From the NCBI GenBank assembly GCA_002753185.1, contig PDZX01000027.1, forward strand, positions 1 to 51,212: a stretch of DNA of 51,212 bases, written 5' to 3'. How positions within the stretch are numbered: position 1 is the first letter of the stretch; every line of letters begins with the position of its first letter. The position numbers and the translations under genes were made by a program. Positions 35,537-44,088 of this stretch are shown piece by piece. The DNA comes from Magnetococcales bacterium WMHbin3. GTDB lineage: Bacteria > Pseudomonadota > Magnetococcia > Magnetococcales > Magnetaquicoccaceae. A model generated the notes under the pieces. It saw nothing but the letters and a program-made list of their open reading frames with translations, searched no databases and had not been told where the DNA came from.

Positions 35537-36726
35537 AACTCTTGTGTCTCAGCTTCTGGACCCCGCCGCAGCCGCGCCCGCAGGCCATCCTGATCGGCAA
35601 GATGATCCCCGAATGGCGGCGTCAGGGGCTGGAACCGGTGATCTTGACTTACGAAAATCAAGGGGAGTGGGCGATCGATGCCCCGTTGACCACCATTCCG
35701 GTGTTCCAGCGCGACCGTTTGGGCAAATTGTCGCGTATTTGGGGCAACTGGCAAGAGCGCCGCCATCAGGAGCGCATGCGCCGCATCGCTGCCCAGGCCA
35801 TACGCGCCCACGGCCTGCCGTTGATCTTTTCCTTCGCCAATCCCATGGAAAGCAATTTTCTCGGCATCGCGCTCAAGCGTGAGCTGGGGTTGCCATGCGT
35901 CTCCCATTTCAGCGACCCATACGCCGACTCTCCCCTCAAGGAGATCTCCCCGCGTCAGCATGGGATCCTGCTGGCCAGGGAACGGGAGGTGGTGGCGCAA
36001 AGCGACCGGGTCGTTTTTGTCAACGACTCCCTGCGCCGCCTTGTGATGCAAAAATATCCGGACGCCTGGCAGGCCAAGGCAGTGGTGATTCCCCACTGCT
36101 ACGACCCCGCCTTGCACCGGACCACGCCGCCGGCCAATGAAAGATTCATTTTGAGCCATGTCGGGGTGTTCTATCCGGCCCGCCATCCGGAGAAGCTTTT
36201 TCAGGCCATGGCCGCGTTGCGGGAGAGGCGGCCCGGTTTCGAGCATGCCTTTTTGTTGCGGCTGGTCGGGGGGGTCAATCCCTATGCCGGGTTTTCGCGG
36301 GAGCGGCTGGGGGCACTGATCGGGCAATACGGTTTGCAGCGGATGGTGGAGATCCTGCCCACCGTGGATTACCAGGCCAGCCTGGACCACATGGCCGATT
36401 CCGACGCCCTGCTGGCGATCGATGTCGATCTGCCCGCCAGTCCGTTTCTGCCCTCCAAGTTGATCGACTATCTGGGTGCCCGGCGTCCCATCCTTGCCCT
36501 GACCCCTTCCGACAGTCCGACCTGGGAGGTGGTGACCCGTGCTGGCGGCATCGCCTTGCCGCACCATGCCACCGATGGCATCGCCACCGCCCTGGAGGAG
36601 CTGGTCGCGCGGCGTGCCCGCCAGCCCCTGGATGACGCTTATGCCCGGCAATTCGGCGTGGCCAGCACCACCGCGCGCTATCGGGAGTTGTTCGCCGATC
36701 TGCTGGCGGAGCGGGGGGTGGCATGA
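35533..36726 (+). CDS. Glycosyltransferase (GT4-like)
   Basis: The 397-residue product has a GT-B fold: an N-terminal domain starting [19 protein letters not shown], a hinge region ([32 protein letters not shown]) and a C-terminal donor-binding stretch ([19 protein letters not shown]), typical of family 4-type enzymes acting on nucleotide sugars. It overlaps the deacetylase by 4 bases and wecB by 4 bases, so all are one operon for surface-glycan synthesis. Donor and acceptor are unknown. Confidence 0.88.
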   Translation: MKLLCLSFWTPPQPRPQAILIGKMIPEWRRQGLEPVILTYENQGEWAIDAPLTTIPVFQRDRLGKLSRIWGNWQERRHQERMRRIAAQAIRAHGLPLIFSFANPMESNFLGIALKRELGLPCVSHFSDPYADSPLKEISPRQHGILLAREREVVAQSDRVVFVNDSLRRLVMQKYPDAWQAKAVVIPHCYDPALHRTTPPANERFILSHVGVFYPARHPEKLFQAMAALRERRPGFEHAFLLRLVGGVNPYAGFSRERLGALIGQYGLQRMVEILPTVDYQASLDHMADSDALLAIDVDLPASPFLPSKLIDYLGARRPILALTPSDSPTWEVVTRAGGIALPHHATDGIATALEELVARRARQPLDDAYARQFGVASTTARYRELFADLLAERGVA

Positions 36727-37871
36727 AAAAAATAATGTTTATTTTTGGTACGCGTCCGGAAGCGATCAAGATGGCCCCGGTGATGATGGCGGCGGCGCGC
36801 ATTACGGGTATGCAAATCCGCTGTTGCGTCACGGCCCAACACCGGGGAATGCTGGATCAGGTGCTGGAGCTGTTTGCCATCCGCCCGGATCACGATCTCG
36901 ATCTCATGGCGCCGGGCCAGGACCTGCCGGGATTGACCGCCCGCATCCTCACAGCGCTCGATGGGGTGTTGCGCCAGGAGCGGCCCGATCTGGTGCTGGT
37001 GCATGGCGACACCACCACCACCTTTGTCGCGGCCCTGGCCGCCTTTTACGCCCGTGTGCCGGTGGGGCACGTGGAGGCGGGGTTGCGCACCTTCGATCTG
37101 AACCGTCCTTTCCCGGAAGAGGCCAACCGGCAATTGACCGGACGTCTGGCGGCACTCCACTTCGCCCCGACGTTGGGCGCCAGGGAGAACCTGTTGCGCG
37201 AGGGGATTGCCGGGGAGCGCATCCATGTCACCGGCAACACGGTGATCGATGCCCTGCTGCACGTCCGCGACCGCCTGCCGGGCAGCCATGAGGCGCGTTT
37301 GACCCGCTTCGGTCCGGAGTTGGCCGAAATCCTCTCCGCGTCGCGGCCATTGTTGCTGGTGACCGGACACCGCAGGGAGAACTTCGGCCAGGGGTTTGTC
37401 GATATCTGCCGGGCATTGGCCACCATCGCCCGCGAGGAACCGGAACTGTCGATCGTCTATCCGGTCCATCTCAATCCCAACGTGATCGGTCCGGTCACGG
37501 AACGGCTGGGGGGGATCGCCAACATCCGCCTGATTCCGCCGGTGGATTATCTCGCCTTCGTGGCGTTGCTGGATCGCTGCACCCTGGTGTTGACCGACTC
37601 CGGCGGGGTGCAGGAGGAGGCCCCCTCCTTCGGCAAGCCTACCCTGGTGATGCGCGAGGTGACCGAACGACCGGAGGCGGTGGCCGCCGGCACGGCCAGG
37701 CTGGTGGGCACCGATCCCGATCGCATGATCGCGGCGGTATTGACCCTGCTGCGCGACACTGCGGCATATCACCGGATGGCCTCGGTCGCCAATCCCTTCG
37801 GGGACGGCCAGGCTGCGGAGCGTATCGCGCATATTCTCGCCAAGGTAGTCCTGCAGCACTGGTTCAGTTGA
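36723..37871 (+). CDS. wecB: UDP-N-acetylglucosamine 2-epimerase (non-hydrolysing)
   Basis: The 382-residue enzyme has the WecB signatures [62 protein letters not shown] and [17 protein letters not shown]. It interconverts UDP-GlcNAc and UDP-ManNAc, a precursor for ManNAc-containing glycans and, through NeuB, for sialic-type acids; neuB and neuA homologues lie 5-11 kb downstream. The last codons (VVLQHWFS) extend past the usual family end and fall inside the left arm of a 21-bp inverted repeat, so an insertion may have replaced the original 3' end. Confidence 0.95.
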   Translation: MKKIMFIFGTRPEAIKMAPVMMAAARITGMQIRCCVTAQHRGMLDQVLELFAIRPDHDLDLMAPGQDLPGLTARILTALDGVLRQERPDLVLVHGDTTTTFVAALAAFYARVPVGHVEAGLRTFDLNRPFPEEANRQLTGRLAALHFAPTLGARENLLREGIAGERIHVTGNTVIDALLHVRDRLPGSHEARLTRFGPELAEILSASRPLLLVTGHRRENFGQGFVDICRALATIAREEPELSIVYPVHLNPNVIGPVTERLGGIANIRLIPPVDYLAFVALLDRCTLVLTDSGGVQEEAPSFGKPTLVMREVTERPEAVAAGTARLVGTDPDRMIAAVLTLLRDTAAYHRMASVANPFGDGQAAERIAHILAKVVLQHWFS

Positions 37872-38307
37872 ATGGGAAATTAGAAAATACTTGCGAAAAT
37901 ATTGAAGTAGCATTTTAAAGCAACTTCTTCCTATTAACGGAAGGATAATCGCTCATGAATGTGTCAACATCCACCTGCTCATCTTGTATTCTTCTATTGT
38001 ATGCGCTAATTAATAAATTCATTAATCTTATTATCTAAGACGACGAACTGTGAATCTTTCAACAGTTCTTTACGTCGTCGCAACTCGACGTTCCGACGAG
38101 ACACCAACACCTACGCAAAAAATGAAGAAGGCCTACAAATAACTTTAGATGTTTATTGAGTTGTGCATAATTTTATACGGACCCACTTCACCACCAAAAA
38201 AGAGCCTGCCGTTGCCTTGGGAATCCTTGACAAAGGGGTGTCTTGGGATGTGCTATTTGCACTTCGTGCGGTCGCGTAGTCGTGAATCCCATTCAACTGA
38301 ACCAGTG
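37857..38307. repeat. AT-rich segment bounded by 21-bp perfect inverted repeats
   Basis: Bases 37857-37877 (CACTGGTTCAGTTGAATGGG plus A) are exactly the reverse complement of 38287-38307. The 409 bases between are AT-rich and carry no convincing gene. The left arm overlaps the end of wecB and the right arm ends 13 bases before ptuA. It may be the ends of a small non-autonomous element, an invertible segment, or a repeat left by insertion. No target-site duplication was found. Confidence 0.75.
38039..38079. other. Bulged hairpin inside the AT-rich segment
   Basis: GACGACGAACTGT (38039-38051) pairs with ACAGTT (38062-38067) and CGTCGTC (38073-38079), leaving a 5-base bulge. A second short palindrome (CTCGACG...CGACGAG) follows within 15 bases. 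It may be a structured RNA, a binding site or part of a mobile-element end. Confidence 0.45.
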
Positions 38308-38320
38308 CCGGAGCTTCCGA

Positions 38321-39685
38321 ATGAAACTGAAACAGGTGGAAATCACCCATTTTCGCTGTTTTGAATCCCTTCAAATCGAGTTGCAGCCGGATGTCAACGT
38401 CGTAGTGGGTGTCAACGCCGCAGGCAAGAGCGCGATGCTCGACGCCATTTCCTGTGCGTTGAATTCTGTTCTCAGAGCGATCACTGCCGATTGGATAGGG
38501 AAGGAACAATATCAGGCAACCGCTCTCAGGCCAGAGGATCTTCATGTCGATTTCGATGGAGAGGAATCGACAGAAAATTATATAAGAGTATTCGCTTCGA
38601 TAGTTGATTATTATTCAGTCCAAAACTTCAAGTCAATCAATGAGAAGGGAGAATCAAATGCAATTGAATGGAGTGAAGATATTTTTCGTAAATCTGATGA
38701 TTGGTTGTTTATTCAGAAACCAAAAAGAATAAATAAATTGTCTGTATATATTGATATTTTTAATAGGTTAATAAAAAATAATAAAAAAGAATTTATCCCA
38801 TGTCCTGTTATTGCTTATTATCGTTCTTCGCGCCACATCTCCGTGATGCCGGAATTGGGAGATATGACACGCCTGAAACTCGACCGGCACATGGCTTATG
38901 AACATGCCCTGGATGCTGGCTCCAACTATCAGGCAATATTTCAATGGTTTTATATACGGGAAAACCAAGAGTTGCGCGCCCGGCAGCGGCAACTTTGTCC
39001 TGAGTTTCCCGATCTGCGGGCCGTTCGCGCGGCCTTGAGAATCATGCTGGAACACGTCGATCAGGTTTATATCGATGGCAATCCCCCAACCCTCATGGTT
39101 TCGTTCACTGCCGACTCTCAACGACAGGCCCCCATGTCCCTGGCGCAACTGAGTGACGGCTATCGTCACCTCCTGGTCCTGGTGCTCGATTTCGCCCGGA
39201 GACTGGCGCTGGCCAATCCCAATTCCGACAATCCCCTGGAAGCGCCGGGCATTCTGCTCATCGACGAAATCGACCTGCACCTGCATCCCAAGTGGCAGCA
39301 AAGGGTCATCCCGAACCTGCGACGGACCTTCCCAAATACGCAAATCATCGCCACCACCCACAGTCCCCAGATTCTTACCACGATCCATCCAAGAAATATC
39401 ATCATTCTCAAGGATCAACGAGTTTTTACTCCGACATCCAGCACATTCGGTGCGGAAAGCAGTCGCACGATGCGCGAAATCATGGGGGCGGAAGATCGTC
39501 CGCCGGACAATGAAAACGCCCAGGCCATCATCGATCTTTTCGCGCTCATCCATCGCGCGGAGTACGAAGCGGCTCAAACCCGCTGCCTTGAACTCCGGCA
39601 GCGCATCGGAGCGGATGAACCCGCCCTGATCGAGGCCGATACCATCATCAAGAATCGCCTGTGGGAAAAGGAGGTCGGCTTGTGA
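38321..39685 (+). CDS. Septu-like PtuA ATPase
   Basis: The 454-residue AAA/ABC-type ATPase begins MKLKQVEITHFRCFESLQIE, the usual start of RecF/OLD-like ATPases. It has the P-loop VVVGVNAAGKSAMLDAI, an ABC-like signature LAQLSDGYRHLLVLVLD, Walker B GILLIDEIDLHLHPKWQ and the switch His IIATTHSPQIL. Followed directly by an HNH gene, this is the PtuA-PtuB layout of Septu phage defence, also found as effector module of some retrons; no reverse transcriptase is present. The ATG at 38321 is preceded by CGGAG. The middle (38575-38820) is much more AT-rich than both ends, suggesting a mosaic gene. Confidence 0.85.
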   Translation: MKLKQVEITHFRCFESLQIELQPDVNVVVGVNAAGKSAMLDAISCALNSVLRAITADWIGKEQYQATALRPEDLHVDFDGEESTENYIRVFASIVDYYSVQNFKSINEKGESNAIEWSEDIFRKSDDWLFIQKPKRINKLSVYIDIFNRLIKNNKKEFIPCPVIAYYRSSRHISVMPELGDMTRLKLDRHMAYEHALDAGSNYQAIFQWFYIRENQELRARQRQLCPEFPDLRAVRAALRIMLEHVDQVYIDGNPPTLMVSFTADSQRQAPMSLAQLSDGYRHLLVLVLDFARRLALANPNSDNPLEAPGILLIDEIDLHLHPKWQQRVIPNLRRTFPNTQIIATTHSPQILTTIHPRNIIILKDQRVFTPTSSTFGAESSRTMREIMGAEDRPPDNENAQAIIDLFALIHRAEYEAAQTRCLELRQRIGADEPALIEADTIIKNRLWEKEVGL

Positions 39686-40474
39686 AGCATTGCCCGAAAT
39701 CCTCCAAAGCACCGGATTGTCTGGAAGAATTTCGTTTCTCTGCCCCTTCCGCCACATGGGAAGAGTTCAGAAACAGAGAACGTGTCTGTTATGAACAACT
39801 GCGAGATGTGTTTTTGTTCGAGGGACAGGGTGGACTCTGCGCCTATTGCGAAATCGATTTGATTCCAGTCGATGATCGTCAGGTGGCCCATTTCCACCCC
39901 AAAAGCGCTCCTTCATCGCCGAACCATCTTTTGCATAACCATGCATTGGACTGGTCGAACTTATGGTTGGCATGCAAGGGGGGGACACAAAGCCATCTTG
40001 ACCGGTTTCCGGGTCGTTATGAACTCCCCGTTCTAGAAAATCGGAGTTGTGACGAGAATAAAGAAAATTATGTGGTAACGGGAATGGTTCTCGCCCCCCC
40101 ACGAGATCCCCATATTTCCCCGCATCTTTTCCTATGAACAATCCCCTGACCAGATCCGCATCGTTCCTGACGTCAAGCAGTGCGAAGCTGCGGGGATTCC
40201 CGTGGACAAGGTTCAACGGACCATCGATATTTTCAAACTGAATTGTTTCCGACTCGCCAAGGCACGCTTGGTACGGTATCGTCCAATCGAACAGGCCATC
40301 AAACGAATTCGGGAATCGGGATCCACCAATCCTCGCGACCAATTCAGAAGTCTGGCGGCAAGTCATCTGTCCAAGAATGGCCATGGATGCTGGCCGGCTT
40401 TCTTCACCCTGGTGCGGTGGCTATTAAAAGATATTGCTGAGGAGTACCTCGTTAATATTGATTATCGAGGATAG
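39682..40474 (+). pseudogene. Septu-like PtuB HNH nuclease, frameshifted at a C7 tract
   Basis: A GTG at 39682, overlapping the ptuA stop and preceded by AAGGAGG, opens KHCPKSSKAPDCLEEFRF. The HNH core is intact: GLCAYCEIDL, VAHFHPKS and HNHALDWSNLWLAC. After VLAPP at seven C residues (40094-40100) this frame stops at 40135-40137. In the next frame the protein continues without a break: EIPIFPRIFSYEQSPDQIRI, CEAAGIPVDKVQRTIDIFKL, ending at 40474, as in TIGR02646-type HNH proteins. Removing one C restores a ~263-residue protein. This could be a phase-variable tract, transcriptional slippage, a real mutation or a sequencing error. Confidence 0.8.
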
Positions 40475-40482
40475 GTTTTTTT
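40447..40482 (+). terminator. Rho-independent terminator of the ptuAB operon
   Basis: CCTCGTTAAT and ATTATCGAGG form a 10-bp stem with one mismatch and a 4-base loop (40447-40470), followed by a run of seven T (40476-40482). It overlaps the restored ptuB end, which itself supports 40474 as the true stop. Confidence 0.75.
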
Positions 40483-40526
40483 CTTGCTTGCCGGATGACG
40501 CACCCGTGGTGGCATGGGGCTTGGGG

Positions 40527-40735
40527 TCAGATCACTTTCAGCGTGAACCACACCGACACCCCTCCCCGGCAACGCTGCTCATCCCGATCTGTGGCCGCCA
40601 TGGGCATCGATGATCTCGCGGCAGATGGATAACCCCAGCCCGGCGCCGCCTTTGTTGCTGCCGGGAACACGGAAGAACTGGTCGAAGATGCGCGCCTGAT
40701 AGGGTTCCGGGATCCCTTCGCCCGTGTTCAACTCC
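40527..40735 (-). pseudogene. Histidine kinase ATPase-domain remnant
   Basis: Read on the minus strand: [20 protein letters not shown], then [16 protein letters not shown]. The end needs two frame changes: [10 protein letters not shown] in one frame and VSVWFTLKVI with TGA at 40529-40527 in another. Together these are the last ~70 residues of a sensor kinase HATPase domain. Nothing upstream of the G1 box remains. The rest of 40475-40945 holds no supported gene; a small hairpin (GAATGC...GCATTC, 40901-40921) is the only other structure. Confidence 0.75.
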
Positions 40736-40945
40736 TTCAGTATTGCTAATAAAAAAATCAATTTTTGTAACCAATCGGTATGGATAGAAATGATTCTGTT
40801 TTTGGCGCGGTATCAAGGTATCATGATGCCAATTTTTGGGCAAAATCGAGGCGGTGATGGCAAAAGAACGACGAAGATGGGTTAAAGTTAACAAGGTTAG
40901 GAATGCTGCTGTTTGGCATTCTTTAATGCCTTCTTGTCTCAACAA

Positions 40946-42142
40946 TTATGAAAACGCCTGACGCAGTTTTTCTACCACCATCGCCTCGTAGCCCTCGATC
41001 ATGCCGGTCTGGAAGATCCCGGCCAGTTCCGCCTCGTTGACCTTGGGCAGGATTTTTTCACCGTTTTCCATGCGGCCAAGCAGGTCAGCCGTCTCTTCCC
41101 GTTTGTGGCAAAAAGGGTGGTACATCAGGGAACAGCCGTAGCGGGCGGTCCATTCGTCCAGCAGGATGACCGGCTTTTGCAGCCAGAGCAAATGGGGCAC
41201 GAAGGTGGTGCAGGAGGTGACCATGACGTCGCACAAGGTGGCCAGCAGCGCCGAGTCGGTTTCGCTCTGAAAAAGGGTCACCCGGTCGCCATGCGGGGTG
41301 AACTGGTGAAAATGGCGGTAGCGGCCCCTGGTCTTGGGGTGGGGCTTGACGATCAGGCGCAGGGTGGGGTGGCGGTCCAGCAGGCCGAAGACGAAGCGGT
41401 CGTCCTCGCTCAGGTCCAGGCCGGGGAAGGAGGCATTGCTCCCCTTGGAGGGCAGGAAGAGCAGCACCGGACCGTGTCCGGGTCCGCGCAGCGCGGGCCG
41501 GGGGACGGGCAAGCGGTCGAGATGGCGGATCCAGTAGCCGGAGTAGCGCGGCGCGCCGATGGCCAGGGCGCGGTCGCGGGGGATGGCGGCATGGATCTTG
41601 TTCCAGTCCCCCCGGCTCAGGAAGGCGTCCGCGTGGACGGTCAATTCCGAACCGCAATCGAGGAACTCGGCCACCTCGTGGAACTGGTCGAAGGTTTCGG
41701 TGGAAAGGATGCGGCGGAGAGCGGGGCGGGTGAACAGAGGACCGATCTTGCCCGGCAGGTCGCCTGAGTCGTGGAAAACGGCGGACAGGGTATTGGCCGT
41801 CAGGTGGAGGATGTCGCAACGTGACATGGCCTCCTCCTGGAAGGCGAAGTGGCGCAGGACGATGCGCAGGTAGTCCTTCTTGCGGATGTTGGTTGCGGCG
41901 AGCAGGGCGGTGACGAGGCGTCCCCAGCCCGGTCCTTGCAGGAACTCGTGGGGCAGCAGCACCGGGATGTCGGCCAGCAGGTGTCGCAATATCGGGGTTT
42001 GCACCGGCTCCCGGTTGGGATGCAGGAGGAGGATTTTTTGTTCGATGTGGGGCAGGTGGTTGGCGATGGCGTGGATGACGGGCAGGGCGTTGTCCGTTTC
42101 CACGTAGTTGCGCAACAGATGCCAGAGCCGGACGGGTTTCAT
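40946..42142 (-). CDS. Surface-glycan protein, CDP-glycerol-transferase-like fold
   Basis: The 398-residue protein appears to be a GT-B-type enzyme. The C-terminal half has RLIVKPHPKTRGRYRHFHQF, LLATLCDVMVTSCTTFVPHL and KPVILLDEW, a pattern of CDP-glycerol glycerophosphotransferases and related polysaccharide enzymes (phosphate-binding K-P-H-P, then D-x-x-x-T/S-S). The N-terminal half is not recognisable. It overlaps the neuA stop by 4 bases and probably works in attaching or building a nonulosonate-containing glycan. The exact reaction is unknown. Confidence 0.72.
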   Translation of the reverse strand: MKPVRLWHLLRNYVETDNALPVIHAIANHLPHIEQKILLLHPNREPVQTPILRHLLADIPVLLPHEFLQGPGWGRLVTALLAATNIRKKDYLRIVLRHFAFQEEAMSRCDILHLTANTLSAVFHDSGDLPGKIGPLFTRPALRRILSTETFDQFHEVAEFLDCGSELTVHADAFLSRGDWNKIHAAIPRDRALAIGAPRYSGYWIRHLDRLPVPRPALRGPGHGPVLLFLPSKGSNASFPGLDLSEDDRFVFGLLDRHPTLRLIVKPHPKTRGRYRHFHQFTPHGDRVTLFQSETDSALLATLCDVMVTSCTTFVPHLLWLQKPVILLDEWTARYGCSLMYHPFCHKREETADLLGRMENGEKILPKVNEAELAGIFQTGMIEGYEAMVVEKLRQAFS

Positions 42143-42822
42143 GCGGGCGTTCTGGAGGCCAGCAGGCGTTCGGCCAGCAGCAGGTCCGGGGGTTCGTCCA
42201 CGTCCAGGGAGTCGGCGTAGGCCATTTCCGCAGCGACGATCTTGCCGCCCAGCCGGTTGTCGAACTGCTGGAGCACCCAGGGTTTGAACAGGAAAAAGGA
42301 GCCGTTTTCCAGGAGTTCTTCTGGCATGTGTTGTCTGGGTTGGCGGTTGCGGTAGTCGTAGGAGACCGAATCGAGCACCCCCTGTTGGCGGTGCCAGAGT
42401 TTGCCGTGCATTTTGCAGTAGGAGAAGGCCGAATCGGCGTTTTCCCGGATCATCAGGTCGATGGCGTTTTGCAGGTCGCGGGGCTGGCGCAGGGGCGAGG
42501 TGGCCTGCAGGAAGGCGACCAGATCCGGGGAGTAGCCGTCGTTGGCCTGCAAGGTGTTCAGGACGTGGTGGAGGGCCGATTCCGAGGAGGCGGCGTCACC
42601 GCTGATCTCCGCCGGTCGCCAGATCACCTCCGCGCCGTGTTCTTGCGCCACCCGTGCGATTTCCGTGTCGTCCGTGGAGACGACGATCCTCTGGATGGCC
42701 TGGACTTGTTGGCAATGCTCGATGCTGTGGACCAGCAGGGGTTTTCCCCCCAGTTGGGCGAGATTTTTCTTGGGGATGCCCTTGGAACCCCCGCGTGCCG
42801 GGATGATGGCGAGAATTTGCAT
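42139..42822 (-). CDS. Acylneuraminate cytidylyltransferase-like protein (NeuA family)
   Basis: The 227-residue product begins LAIIPARGGSKGIPKKNL, the nucleotide-binding signature of CMP-sialic acid synthetase-type enzymes, with VVSTDDTEIARVA, LQATSPLRQPRDLQNAI and LDVDEPPDLLLAE. It activates a nonulosonic acid with CTP; which acid (sialic, legionaminic or pseudaminic type) cannot be told. The ATG at 42822 is chosen because the family start lies there, though the frame is open further upstream. It is coupled to the next glycan gene. NeuB is encoded 4 kb upstream on the same strand. Confidence 0.9.
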   Translation of the reverse strand: MQILAIIPARGGSKGIPKKNLAQLGGKPLLVHSIEHCQQVQAIQRIVVSTDDTEIARVAQEHGAEVIWRPAEISGDAASSESALHHVLNTLQANDGYSPDLVAFLQATSPLRQPRDLQNAIDLMIRENADSAFSYCKMHGKLWHRQQGVLDSVSYDYRNRQPRQHMPEELLENGSFFLFKPWVLQQFDNRLGGKIVAAEMAYADSLDVDEPPDLLLAERLLASRTPA

Positions 42823-42868
42823 GTTGCTTAATGATCCGATTCGGTTCTGGTTGCCCCAAACGGATTCC

Positions 42869-42898
42869 AGTGTACATGGTGGCATGGCCGGTTGGCAA
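42869..42898 (-). promoter_or_regulatory. Sigma-70-type promoter for neuA
   Basis: On the minus strand TTGCCA (42898-42893) and TACACT (42874-42869) are 18 bases apart, ~47 bases upstream of the neuA ATG. It suggests that neuA and the gene after it are transcribed separately from the cytochrome genes. Confidence 0.45.
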
Positions 42899-42929
42899 TC
42901 GTTCGGGATAGTCCGGGTTGTGTGATATT

Positions 42930-43967
42930 CTATAGATGGTTGATATATAAAACCAATTTCCAAACATCCTCCGGCTGCAGAATCTCCTTGTAGGCCGGCA
43001 TGGCGCTGTCGAATATCCTTCCGCCCTCGAAAATGGTCCAGAAGAGATAAACATCCTTTTGCAACAGTCCCTTGCCCGCGAATTTGAGACGGCTCGGCGG
43101 TTGACCCGCTTCCTCCCCCCTGGGTGCGGATCCCTTGCCGCTCACGCCGTGACAATCCTGACAGTGTTGTCGAAACAGCACTTGACTGGCGATCAGGTTG
43201 TCCCAGGTCGCCGCCAGGGGATTGCGGATGCTGGTCTCGTCCTGACAAATGCTCTTGAGTACTGTCTTGCAAAGGGTGCTGTCGATCTTTTGTGAGACAA
43301 AATAATCGCGACGTGGCGATTCGCTAGAATTTTTATTGTTGATCTGATAGGATGGTTTGTCGGTGATGATCTCTGCCTGCATGGTCATCAGCAGCAGACT
43401 GACCACCACCAGAACGAACAGCAACCAACCCATGCGGAATTGAAACGTCTTTTTTTCGATACTCCGCATCCAAGGCGTGGCCTCCACCGGGGTGGAAGCT
43501 GCGGGTCGCGATGCGGGCAACGGTTCCGAAAAAATCGGATAGAGCGTGACAACCGGATTTTTCAGGATCAGCCCTTCCTGCAATAATAGTAAATAAAAAT
43601 CGATCAGCGAGACGGCATAACCACGCGCGATGGCGCCCGAATGGGTGCGATTGTGGACCCAGTCCACGAAATTGCGCAAATCCGTTGGCGTGGCCTCGAT
43701 GCAACTCTTGCCCAGCTTGAGCAGATACACGGCCAGTTCATGAATGCGCGGCAGATGTTCCTGACGCCATGCCTCGCTCTTGTGGGCATGGATGAGTCGT
43801 TCATGGGCTTCGACGGTGTTCCCGGTTTCCGTTCGATAGGGCAGGATATCGGTTTTGCGGCGCAACAAGGGCACGGAGGAGTCGCTCCGTTCCACTTGCC
43901 GGGGGAGAGTGTCCGGCCTGGCGTCGGACGGCAATGGTGATCCGGTTGTCCGTGAGTCCGTTGTCAT
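42930..43967 (-). CDS. Membrane c-type cytochrome with N-terminal recombinase SAM-like domain (copy A)
   Basis: Of 345 residues, ~50-138 match the core-binding SAM-like domain of tyrosine recombinases (VYLL..., TPTDLRNFVDWVHNRTHSG, VSLIDFYLLLLQEGLILKNP), but no catalytic R/H/R/Y domain follows. Instead there is a single membrane helix (~179-197, WLLFVLVVVSLLLM) and a periplasmic cytochrome c with heme motif CQDCH (269-273) and a probable Met ligand at 323 (SAMPAY). Positive residues before the helix place the N-terminus in the cytoplasm. Two more cysteines (233, 241) are kept in copy B. I know of no named family with this architecture; a redox- or heme-linked transmembrane regulator is one reading. 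Confidence 0.8.
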   Translation of the reverse strand: MTTDSRTTGSPLPSDARPDTLPRQVERSDSSVPLLRRKTDILPYRTETGNTVEAHERLIHAHKSEAWRQEHLPRIHELAVYLLKLGKSCIEATPTDLRNFVDWVHNRTHSGAIARGYAVSLIDFYLLLLQEGLILKNPVVTLYPIFSEPLPASRPAASTPVEATPWMRSIEKKTFQFRMGWLLFVLVVVSLLLMTMQAEIITDKPSYQINNKNSSESPRRDYFVSQKIDSTLCKTVLKSICQDETSIRNPLAATWDNLIASQVLFRQHCQDCHGVSGKGSAPRGEEAGQPPSRLKFAGKGLLQKDVYLFWTIFEGGRIFDSAMPAYKEILQPEDVWKLVLYINHL

Positions 43968-44088
43968 CGTGATTGGATCCGAGGGTTGACAAGGCAGTCA
44001 TCACACATATGGATTCCTATTATGGCAATGTGTGACGCTTTGTCCATGGGGCGTGTCTCTCCATGGCCGTCGGCCGGGTACGGTTGTG

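Noticed and set aside
37872..38320. Retron-type non-coding RNA before ptuA
   Set aside because: Hairpins and inverted repeats occur and some retrons carry ptuAB-like effectors, but no reverse transcriptase gene is present anywhere in the window.
40901..40921. GAATGC/GCATTC hairpin as terminator of the minus-strand glycan operon
   Set aside because: The stem is only 6 bp and no T-tract follows on the minus strand.
40538..40945. 135-codon minus-strand open frame
   Set aside because: Only its last part corresponds to a shifted frame of the kinase remnant; the rest shows no resemblance to a protein.
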